Positions 7,141 to 12,775 of a stretch of 12,775 bases of DNA are shown piece by piece. Under the pieces are notes generated by a model that did not search any database, was not told where the DNA came from, and worked only from the letters and a program-made list of their open reading frames with translations. Each line of letters starts with the position of its first letter. Within the stretch, counting starts at the first letter, position 1. A program made the translations under genes and the position numbers. The stretch spans positions 1 to 12,775 of the forward strand of contig JAAEMD010000563.1 of NCBI GenBank assembly GCA_024225875.1, written 5' to 3'. The DNA is from a bacterium. Lineage in GTDB: Bacteria > Margulisbacteria > Marinamargulisbacteria > JAAEMD01.

Positions 7141-8195
7141 TCCTGCATTTTTGACAGTTTGTCAGCTGCCATCAATGCTTTTATCAGCTCATCTATATCG
7201 CCATTAAGTGCATTAGTTAAGGAGTATAGAGTGAGATTGATCCTGTGGTCAGTTATTCTATTTTGTGGATAATTGTAGGTACGGATCTTTTCTGATCTGT
7301 CTCCGCTTCCCACCTGCCCCTTCCTCAGGCTGGCAGCTTCTTTTCTTTGTGCTTCAAGCTTGACATCATAAAGCCTGGTACGAAGCATTTTCATGGCCTT
7401 ATCCTTGTTCTGAAATTGAGAACGCTCATCCTGGCAGGCTGTGACAATGCCAGTTGGGATATGTGTAATTCTAATTGCTGAACTGGTTTTATTTACATGC
7501 TGGCCACCTGCTCCGCTGGCCCTGAAAGTATCAATCCTCAAATCACTATCATCAATATCAACATCAACTTCCTCAGCCTCTGGCAATATAGCGACTGTTG
7601 CTGCAGATGTATGTACTCTGCCCTGAGTTTCAGTTTCTGGAACGCGCTGTACTCTATGGGTTCCGCTTTCATATTTTAAATAGCTGAAAACGCCAGTTCC
7701 TGAAACGGTGAAGGCTATTTCCTTGATACCGCCCAGACCGGTTAAATTCTTCGATGAGACATCAATTTTCCATCCCCGCAGCTCTGAGTACTTTGAGTAC
7801 ATGCGAAACAGCTCTGCTGCAAAAAGAGCGGCCTCTTCTCCACCGGTACCGGAGCGGATTTCTACCAGAGCATTTCTTTTATCATTAGGGTCAGTTGGAA
7901 TCAAAAATATTTGAAGTTTTTGTTCCATGTCTGTCAGCTCAGGTTGTAATTTCTGAATTTCCATTTGTGCGATATCTTTCATTTCAACATCCTGCAGCAG
8001 TTCTCTGGCCTCGTCTATATTTTTCGCAATAGATTTATATAAAAGATAGGTTTCCACGCATTCTTTTAATTCAGAATGTTTTTTCAGAATATCCTGGTAA
8101 ACAGACTGGTCCGAAATTATATCAGGATCGCTCATCTTTCTTTCAAGAGCATTAAAATTATCTAAAATTAATTCAAACTTATCTAAATTCAGCAT
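7137..8195 (-). CDS. prfA: Peptide chain release factor 1 (RF1)
   Basis: The 352-residue product is full length for RF1. It has the N-terminal helical domain, EIRSGTGGEEAALFAAELFRMY (112-133), the codon-recognition tripeptide PET (186-188, the RF1 PxT pattern; RF2 has SPF) in RVQRVPETETQGRVHTSA, and the universal GGQ (230-232) that triggers peptide release. RF1 reads UAA and UAG. Its presence, and the use of TAG by parB, argue against UAG recoding in this organism. No Shine-Dalgarno sequence is visible before ATG 8195. The gene lies 70 bases after rpmE, probably on the same transcript, and overlaps prmC by four bases. Confidence 0.97.
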   Translation of the reverse strand: MLNLDKFELILDNFNALERKMSDPDIISDQSVYQDILKKHSELKECVETYLLYKSIAKNIDEARELLQDVEMKDIAQMEIQKLQPELTDMEQKLQIFLIPTDPNDKRNALVEIRSGTGGEEAALFAAELFRMYSKYSELRGWKIDVSSKNLTGLGGIKEIAFTVSGTGVFSYLKYESGTHRVQRVPETETQGRVHTSAATVAILPEAEEVDVDIDDSDLRIDTFRASGAGGQHVNKTSSAIRITHIPTGIVTACQDERSQFQNKDKAMKMLRTRLYDVKLEAQRKEAASLRKGQVGSGDRSEKIRTYNYPQNRITDHRINLTLYSLTNALNGDIDELIKALMAADKLSKMQE

Positions 8196-8265
8196 AATAT
8201 ACTATGATTGTAATACATAATACTTGTTTACAGGTATATAAAAAAATAAAAGAGAAAAAATAGAT

Positions 8266-8616
8266 TTATGAAAGATTATATTTTTTCTTAAACTTATCAA
8301 CACGGCCTTCAGCGTCAACAATTCTATTTTCACCTGTAAAGAAAGGGTGGCAGTTAGAGCAGATATCAATACGGATTTTATCCATAGTAGAGCCTGTTTC
8401 GTATTCAGCGCCGCAAACACATGAGGCTTTAACTTTATAATACTTAATGCCTTTTTTTTCACTAATAAGTCCGTGCTTAGCAGCTGATTTGCTGATGTTC
8501 TCTTTTTTAACAGAGCTTTTCTTTGAATCCACGGTAGATGCCTGTTCTTTATCTTTAGGCTTTGTATTTTTTGTTTTAACAGTACTTTTTTTTGTAACTT
8601 TTTTTTCTTCTGACAT
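8266..8616 (-). CDS. rpmE: Ribosomal protein bL31 with a Lys-rich N-terminal extension
   Basis: The product has 116 residues, against about 65-75 for ordinary bL31. The core from about residue 49 matches bL31 in its zinc-binding form: ASCVCG (C66, C68) and DICSNCHPFFTG (C86, C89), then GRVDKFKKKYNL. Before it lie about 48 residues rich in Lys, Ser and Thr. The long start is supported by GGAG at 8626-8623, six bases upstream of ATG 8616, and by the promoter at 8688-8717. No other ATG lies between residue 1 and the core. bL31 binds the 50S central protuberance and bridges to the 30S head; the extension could add rRNA contacts (inference). The gene heads the rpmE-prfA-prmC group. Confidence 0.94.
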   Translation of the reverse strand: MSEEKKVTKKSTVKTKNTKPKDKEQASTVDSKKSSVKKENISKSAAKHGLISEKKGIKYYKVKASCVCGAEYETGSTMDKIRIDICSNCHPFFTGENRIVDAEGRVDKFKKKYNLS

Positions 8617-8687
8617 ACTAATCTCCTGAGTAAATCTCTATTTAAGTAAGCTTTAATTAAAATAATATAAAATTTTCTGAACTATAT

Positions 8688-8717
8688 ATCCTAATAAAAT
8701 TAATAATATCATGTCAA
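8688..8717 (-). promoter_or_regulatory. rpmE promoter
   Basis: On the minus strand a perfect TTGACA (8717-8712) is followed after 18 bases by TAGGAT (8693-8688). Transcription would start near 8681, giving a leader of about 65 bases before ATG 8616. The -35 box is only three bases from MITE copy B. Confidence 0.5.
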
Positions 8718-8720
8718 TAC

Positions 8721-8834
8721 TATAGCTGTTCCAAAGTAAAATGTCCGACACTTAAAGTTCTCAAATGACTTCGTTTATGTACGCCTCACTGCACTCAGTC
8801 ATTTAAACGGACAGTTCAATTTGTACCAGCTGTA
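8721..8834 (+). repeat. MITE-like palindromic element, copy B (114 bp)
   Basis: This is the second copy of the 1851-1967 element in the same orientation. It differs by four substitutions, all transitions, and a small indel in the loop (GTATACTGC in copy A, CACTGC here). TATAGCTG begins it and CAGCTGTA ends it, again between TA dinucleotides. The inner inverted pair TGTCCG/CGGACA is conserved. It lies between the rpmE promoter and the 3' end of the 8910-10841 gene. Confidence 0.85.
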
Positions 8835-8909
8835 TCTACAATGCTTTAAGCAGGAAATAGATTTTTTAGCATAAAGCAGTTTTTTTAGTAACTAAAAAGC
8901 CATAACTAT

Positions 8910-10841
8910 TTATACCATATTTTTTGATTTTTTAAGTTCAATATCCTGTAATTCAATATTTCTGGCCTGATCGTAAATTTTTTGAAAAGCAGTATATTTT
9001 ATACCCTTAATATTTTCTTCTGGCAGGGAAGTGTTGTTTTCAAGGCACTTTTGAGTCATCAAGTTTATATAACTCTCTTTTTTAGCTGACTGCACAGCTG
9101 AGTTATCAGTAAGTATCTGTTTAAGCTTAGATATTCTTATTATGTTAGTGTTTGTAACCGGGCCATCCTGTTTAAGGTAATTATGTGCTAAAAACTCTAC
9201 TGTTACTGGTTGGCCTGTTTGAAGATTACGTAACTCAAGACTCATTCCTGTGTTTGAACTACAGTTGAGAAAAGCGGTATTTGATGAGTAGAAGAGATGC
9301 GAAACTCTATCTACACACCCTAAAAAACCGTACAATGTATCTTGATTTTTCTGATCCAGAATATTGTATTGATACTCAAGTGTAGTGTTAGATATACAGG
9401 TAGCTTTTCCCTCATTGCTAATGGAGTTCTTCTGGAGTTTTTCCTGTCGCAAAATTTTTAAGCTATGATTGCTGGAATCAATAAGGTATTTCACTTTTAA
9501 TTCATTAAATTTATAGCAGAAGTGATTCCCAATGCTGTTGCTTAAAGCTGATGATTTAAAAAGACTGATGGTCACAAGACTATTATCAAATAGTTTTACC
9601 TCAAACGCATTTTTAGAACTTTGTCCTAAAGAACCTCTGTCGGATATTTTAAAGCTTTTGATAATAAAATCAGGTATTTTCTTTACATCTGTATCTATAT
9701 TCTTTCCTTTTAATGATTTTATGGCATAGAAATCTTCACTCCCTCCTACAGCAGTATTTGATAATAACAAGGTTTGCCCTGTATATTTTTTAATGTTTTT
9801 ATTATCATTAATTAATGAGTAAATATTGAACAAAGACTGTTTTGTAGAGCAATTATAAATAACTGACTGTCTATATTCTTCTATCTCTAATATATAAGAT
9901 ATTAGATGAAAAGGGTTTATTACATGCTGTTTTCTGGTGGATCTTTTTGAAGGATCAGCGAAGTAAGCGACTACGTGTGAAGCTGGCATGCTGACAATAT
10001 CTGAAAGTGCATTATCATAGGACTTTACAAGGTTAGAATGCCAGTTGTTATCCTCATTAAGGATATTTACAAAATTGTCTATAAAGAAATAAGTTGTCGA
10101 GTTGTTGCGTTCTATTTTTGTTGCGATAATTACTTTGTCGTCTATTTTTGTGAATGATGGCATTGGATGAACACAGGTTTCATGACTAAAATGTTTTTGT
10201 TGATTATTCGCAAATGATGCACAGTGAAATTGTATATATTTATTCTTAAGACTATTTAGTTTGCTTAAGATATGCTGCTGTTCTTCTTGAAAAACCATCT
10301 GTAATTTTTCACCAGTTGACAAAACTTCATGCCAGTAACCGGGACTGATTTTATTTTTTCTGATAATGTTATTTAAACAAGCTAGAAGATTAAGTTTGAT
10401 GGTATTTTTATCCTCTTTAGTATAGGCTATGAGATCTACTGCCAGGAATTTTTCAGACTGTATAGCTAATTGTTTATTCAGACCATTAATTCTACTAATT
10501 TCAAGGGCGATGCCCTTGACCAGACTGGTGAAGTCAAAACTATCGTCATCTTCCACGTACAACAGCAAATCGTTTATAAAAGAAAGCTTTGAGTTAATAT
10601 AATTTTTATGCTCTGAACTTCCTGTAGTGAACAAAGTAGAACAAAAGGCTGCCATTAATTCTTGAAATGTAATGTTTTCATAATTAATAATCTCTTGAAA
10701 TTCTATACCGCCGGGTATATTTTGGAGATTAGTTGAATCTATAAGTTTGTTTAACTTAGAATCAGAAGCGGTAGTGTTGTCAGTCTTTTCTTGATTGATA
10801 AGAATATTATCAGGTGGGATAGAAACTATTTTGATTAAGAT
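8910..10841 (-). CDS. Large unrecognised protein, probably initiated at ATC
   Basis: From the first internal ATG (10655) the frame gives 581 residues, but it stays open upstream with protein-like sequence (for example IVSIPPDNILINQEKTD, EFQEIINYENITFQEL). The upstream part contains no ATG, GTG or TTG. A clear AAGGAG at 10853-10848 is followed by two ATC codons, and the second, at 10841, sits six bases from GGAG, the same spacing as in rpmE. I therefore place the start there, giving 643 residues. No family, signal peptide, membrane segment or catalytic motif is recognised. The N-terminal third looks helical; the middle (YFFIDNFVNIL, HVINPFHLISYILEIEEYRQ) and C-terminal parts are mixed and rich in Asn, Ser and Lys. 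Internal ATG 10655 has no Shine-Dalgarno sequence. The alternative is a gene that recently lost its ATG. Confidence 0.6.
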   Translation of the reverse strand: MLIKIVSIPPDNILINQEKTDNTTASDSKLNKLIDSTNLQNIPGGIEFQEIINYENITFQELMAAFCSTLFTTGSSEHKNYINSKLSFINDLLLYVEDDDSFDFTSLVKGIALEISRINGLNKQLAIQSEKFLAVDLIAYTKEDKNTIKLNLLACLNNIIRKNKISPGYWHEVLSTGEKLQMVFQEEQQHILSKLNSLKNKYIQFHCASFANNQQKHFSHETCVHPMPSFTKIDDKVIIATKIERNNSTTYFFIDNFVNILNEDNNWHSNLVKSYDNALSDIVSMPASHVVAYFADPSKRSTRKQHVINPFHLISYILEIEEYRQSVIYNCSTKQSLFNIYSLINDNKNIKKYTGQTLLLSNTAVGGSEDFYAIKSLKGKNIDTDVKKIPDFIIKSFKISDRGSLGQSSKNAFEVKLFDNSLVTISLFKSSALSNSIGNHFCYKFNELKVKYLIDSSNHSLKILRQEKLQKNSISNEGKATCISNTTLEYQYNILDQKNQDTLYGFLGCVDRVSHLFYSSNTAFLNCSSNTGMSLELRNLQTGQPVTVEFLAHNYLKQDGPVTNTNIIRISKLKQILTDNSAVQSAKKESYINLMTQKCLENNTSLPEENIKGIKYTAFQKIYDQARNIELQDIELKKSKNMV

Positions 10842-10911
10842 GATTGTCTCCTTAATTTTGCTAACTCTTTTTATAACTGACCAGAAACATCAGGAGTGTA
10901 AACCAGGCTGT

Positions 10912-10941
10912 AAAGTAACATATACGTGAAGTGGCTGTCAA
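10912..10941 (-). promoter_or_regulatory. Candidate promoter of the 8910-10841 gene
   Basis: On the minus strand a perfect TTGACA (10941-10936) is followed after 18 bases by a weak TACTTT (10917-10912). It lies about 60 bases upstream of the AAGGAG at 10853-10848. Only the -35 box is convincing. Confidence 0.3.
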
Positions 10942-11082
10942 AATACGAAGTACATATATATTGAGTGCAGAATACAAAGTGTAGTAAAACAATAGACAAC
11001 GATGTATACTAGCCCGAAGACAGGGTTATTTAAAGAAAAAATAGTCTGAAAAAAGATCTTTTTTAGCAGTCAGGAGATATTG

Positions 11083-11340
11083 ATGATAAATTATGGTAAA
11101 GAAATTTTAACTAATATAGAGGCCGCCTTTATTACCGGTTTTCTGGTTATGGGTAACTTATCTGAAAGAGATCTTTTGAGTGGCATTGAAAATAAAAAAG
11201 ACAGGGAAATAATAAAAGAAGCCATTGGCGAGTTATTTAATACCTTTTATGCTGCATTTAAAAGAAAACACCTGCCTGGTCCTGCAAAAAATTTAAGTAG
11301 TTTTGATTTAATAGGGGTAAGTCTGCCGCATGGCAGATGA
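11083..11340 (+). CDS. Small unrecognised protein (85 residues)
   Basis: ATG 11083 is preferred over the adjacent TTG 11080 because AGGAG at 11072-11076 lies six bases upstream of it. The product is MINYGKEILTNIEAAFITG followed by a charged helical stretch (SERDLLSGIENKKDREIIKE) and a basic C-terminus ending LIGVSLPHGR. It has no signal peptide and no motif I recognise. A TATACT box at 11005-11010 could serve as -10, but no good -35 goes with it. It precedes decayed genes, so it may itself be a truncated remnant: the frame stops at TGA 11338 just before the oxoamine-synthase fragment. Confidence 0.5.
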   Translation: MINYGKEILTNIEAAFITGFLVMGNLSERDLLSGIENKKDREIIKEAIGELFNTFYAAFKRKHLPGPAKNLSSFDLIGVSLPHGR

Positions 11341-11368
11341 AGGTTTAGCGTAACTTCTCTGTTGATAA

Positions 11369-11641
11369 TTCCAGCCTGGTAACTATCAAACACATATTAT
11401 TCCAATAATAATTCCGAATGAGGCTAAAATATGTGCAATCCAGCATTTTTTACAGGAAGCTGGTATACTGGTTAATGTTGTAACATTTCCTGCTGTGCCG
11501 AAAAATAAATCATGATTGAGAATAAATTTATCTGCAGGGCACACGGATGAGCAGTTGACCTGTTTAATAGAAAATCTGGTTAAATATGGCAGGCGGTTAG
11601 GATTGATTGATTATAAAAAAACTTTTGTTAGTAACAAGTAA
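11369..11641 (+). pseudogene. 3' remnant of an alpha-oxoamine synthase (KBL/BioF/SPT-type) gene
   Basis: One frame reads HIIPIIIPNEAKICAIQHFL, then EAGILVNVVTFPAVPKNKS, a TGA stop at 11513-11515, and LRINLSAGHTDEQLTCLIEN and VKYGRRLGLI, ending at TAA 11639. This is the C-terminal end of PLP-dependent alpha-oxoamine synthases such as 2-amino-3-ketobutyrate CoA ligase, BioF or bacterial serine palmitoyltransferase. The tell-tale parts are the I-L-V-N-x-V-x-x-P-A-V-P and L-R-I-N-x-S-A-x-H-T-x-E motifs. The TGA stands where members often have Arg, consistent with CGA to TGA. The catalytic lysine domain is absent, and the frame meets a stop just upstream, at 11366. The exact substrate class cannot be told. 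The 328-base stretch 11341-11668 holds nothing else that I see. Confidence 0.75.
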
Positions 11642-11668
11642 GACATCAGGATATAAAAGACAGAAGGT

Positions 11669-12367
11669 ATGAGTTTTTTTTATGTTTCTTCTGTGGTGGC
11701 TTTTTTCTTAACAATTTTCCTGGCATTTTTTGTATATATTGAAGGGCGTAAAGAAGCTGTAAATAGAATGTGCAGCTTATTTATAATATGGTTGTCTTTT
11801 GGTATTTTGGTAGATTTTGTTCAGTCTACACATATAGCAAAAATACTTTCTTTACATAAAATATTTCAAATAACTTATATAATTTATCCTTTTATTGTGC
11901 CCATTTTTCTGCATTTCATTTTTCTCTTTACCAAAACAAAGGTAAAAACTGGCTGGTTGAACTTTTTGTATGGGATCTCGGGCCTCTTGTTAGCTGTAAA
12001 TTTATTTTTTTCAGGATCATTTTTTAAAAGTATTGAATTAAGACCGGAAAAAATATTAATTTTGCAGGCCAGCTCTTATCTTTATATGCTTTATATTTTT
12101 ACAGGTATTGTATTTAGCACTATCATTACAGTTAACAGGTTCATAAAAAGCAAAGGCCTGTTAAAAGAGAAAATGGGCTATTATTTACTGGCTACTGTCA
12201 TTATTCTGATTTCAGGCCTGACTTATGCTGGTGTTATCAGATTTTCCATGGCACTGCCGCGTGTGGATAATTTTTTTATTGCAATATATCTGTCTCTCCT
12301 GGTTTATATTATCACCAGTAAAAGTTTAGTACCTGTTAAAACAGTAGTTAACAGGTTAGCTGTTTAG
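11669..12367 (+). pseudogene. 7TM sensor module of a histidine kinase, cut off by TAG
   Basis: The 232-residue ORF has seven hydrophobic segments at about residues 4-24, 36-52, 67-88, 97-116, 133-156, 169-190 and 200-217. Their pattern fits the N-terminal 7TM sensor region of membrane histidine kinases, including FYVSSVVAFFLTIFLAFFVY, the WLSFG segment and the conserved FLHF in segment 3. Such proteins normally continue into PAS and/or HisKA-HATPase domains, which are missing. The frame continues beyond TAG 12365-12367 as GTLLTGTGFIVLM, which fits the next segment, so the TAG probably replaced a Tyr codon. No good Shine-Dalgarno spacing is seen: GAAGG ends one base from the ATG. It might still make a membrane stub. 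Confidence 0.7.
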
Positions 12368-12403
12368 GGCACTTTATTGACTGGCACTGGTTTTATAGTT
12401 TTG

Positions 12404-12595
12404 ATGTCTCGTTATAATTTAAGCAGTTTTTATATTTCATCGGTCACAGCCTTTATACTGGCTTTATTTTTAAGTGGTTTTGTTTTTATTAAAAGAACTC
12501 ATACGGCTATCAATCAGGTCTATTCCTTATTTCTTCTGTCTTTATCTTTCTGGATATTCGGTGATTATTTTTATTTTACGCCACTTACTACTTAA
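12404..12595 (+). pseudogene. Second 7TM histidine-kinase fragment, interrupted by IS982-type element
   Basis: From ATG 12404 the product starts MSRYNLSSFYISSVTAFILA and contains NQVYSLFLLSLSFWIFGDYF, clearly paralogous to the first 52 residues of the 11669 gene (FYVSSVVAFFL, NRMCSLFIIWLSFG). It ends after 63 residues, at a TAA that lies at the edge of the IS982-type element. It is in the same frame as the preceding gene with only the TAG between, and has no Shine-Dalgarno sequence. The picture is of tandem sensor-kinase genes fused by deletion or recombination, with the downstream one then disrupted by insertion. Confidence 0.65.
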
Positions 12596-12775
12596 CCTCA
12601 GTTTTGGATAAGCCCCACCTTAAAAAGCTAAAGCAAGTTGATCTGAATCCAGTTTAATAGCGGGCTTTTTAGGTTTAAGTTGATAAGCAGAAAGAGCAGC
12701 GATAAAAATAACCAAAAAATTCACAGGCGATCTATGGCGAGAGTGTTCGAGCTGTGAAATATTTTTAAGTTGATC
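12596..12775 (-). mobile_element. IS982-family element, one end
   Basis: The region holds the 3' end of an IS982-type transposase gene and 24 bases of flank (12596-12619) up to the end of the interrupted kinase frame. The outward end read on the minus strand is GGTGGGGCTTATCCAAAACTGAGG. The boundary is inferred from where kinase homology stops. The other end and target duplication are outside the window. Confidence 0.5.
12620..12775 (-). CDS. IS982-type transposase, C-terminal 51 residues (runs off window edge)
   Basis: The reverse strand reads DQLKNISQLEHSRHRSPVNF, then LVIFIAALSAYQLKPKKPAI, and stops at TAA 12622-12620. The sequence LKNIsqlEHSRHRSpvNF followed by an AY...KKP tail is the characteristic C-terminus of IS982-family transposases (DDE type). 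The final LDSDQLALAF looks slightly longer than the common ending. Completeness of the rest cannot be judged. Confidence 0.75.
   Translation of the reverse strand, partial: DQLKNISQLEHSRHRSPVNFLVIFIAALSAYQLKPKKPAIKLDSDQLALAF

Noticed and set aside
7264..7273. TTGTGGATAA, a match to the DnaA box, as possible oriC element
   Set aside because: It is a single copy inside prfA, over codons for the conserved NYPQNRITDH segment of RF1, with no other boxes or AT-rich unwinding region nearby; most likely coincidence.
8882..8898. TTTTTAGTAACTAAAAA palindrome downstream of the 8910-10841 gene as a terminator
   Set aside because: The stem is all A/T except one pair, the loop is a single base, and on the minus strand it is not followed by a T run, so it does not fit an intrinsic terminator.
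11318..11331. CTGCC-GCAT-GGCAG hairpin at the end of the 11083 gene as terminator
   Set aside because: Only five base pairs, inside the coding sequence, and no T run follows.
12365..12367. In-frame TAG (12365, 380) and TGA (11513) as evidence of stop-codon recoding
   Set aside because: RF1 is encoded here, parB and the receiver remnant end in TAG, parA ends in TGA, and the intact housekeeping genes contain no internal stops. The stops occur only in genes with other signs of decay.

Overview
The window is AT-rich bacterial chromosomal DNA. A conserved housekeeping block sits in the middle and decayed or mobile material lies on both sides. The housekeeping genes are typically bacterial: parA-parB, rsmG, mnmG, prmC, prfA and rpmE. 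A perfect copy of the canonical parS site, TGTTTCACGTGAAACA, lies inside parA at 2411-2426. This makes the parAB pair a chromosome-segregation locus and suggests a position near the replication origin. I cannot name the lineage from sequence alone; low GC, patchy Shine-Dalgarno use and many pseudogenes do not settle it.

Layout. 1-311: 5' part of an IS630-type transposase gene on the minus strand. 341-840: response-regulator receiver gene broken by an in-frame stop and a frameshift. 889-1822: a strong sigma70-type promoter and an unrecognised 288-residue Asn/Ser/Gln-rich, partly repetitive protein. 1851-1967: MITE-like palindromic repeat, copy A. 2063-3711: parA (probably leaderless) overlapping parB, plus strand. 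3720-8616: a minus-strand block converging on parAB, in the order rpmE, prfA, prmC, then mnmG and rsmG from their own promoter. 8721-8834: MITE-like repeat, copy B, four bases from the rpmE -35 box. 8910-10841: a large unrecognised minus-strand gene whose Shine-Dalgarno sequence is followed by ATC instead of a normal start codon. 11083-12595: a small unknown gene, the 3' remnant of an alpha-oxoamine synthase (KBL/BioF/SPT type) gene with an internal TGA, and two tandem fragments of 7TM-sensor histidine kinases. 12596-12775: 3' end of an IS982-type transposase gene that cuts off the second kinase.

How the genes fit together. ParA, ParB and parS segregate the chromosome origin. rpmE, prfA and prmC serve the ribosome and translation termination, and PrmC methylates the GGQ glutamine of the neighbouring gene's product, RF1. 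mnmG modifies wobble uridines of tRNA and rsmG methylates 16S rRNA. The flanks show genome decay: two IS fragments, two copies of a short non-autonomous element and at least four broken genes, beside two long orphan genes that remain open. The least explained items are those two orphans (956-1822 and 8910-10841), the apparent AUC start, and the protein-like reading frame antisense to the first orphan.
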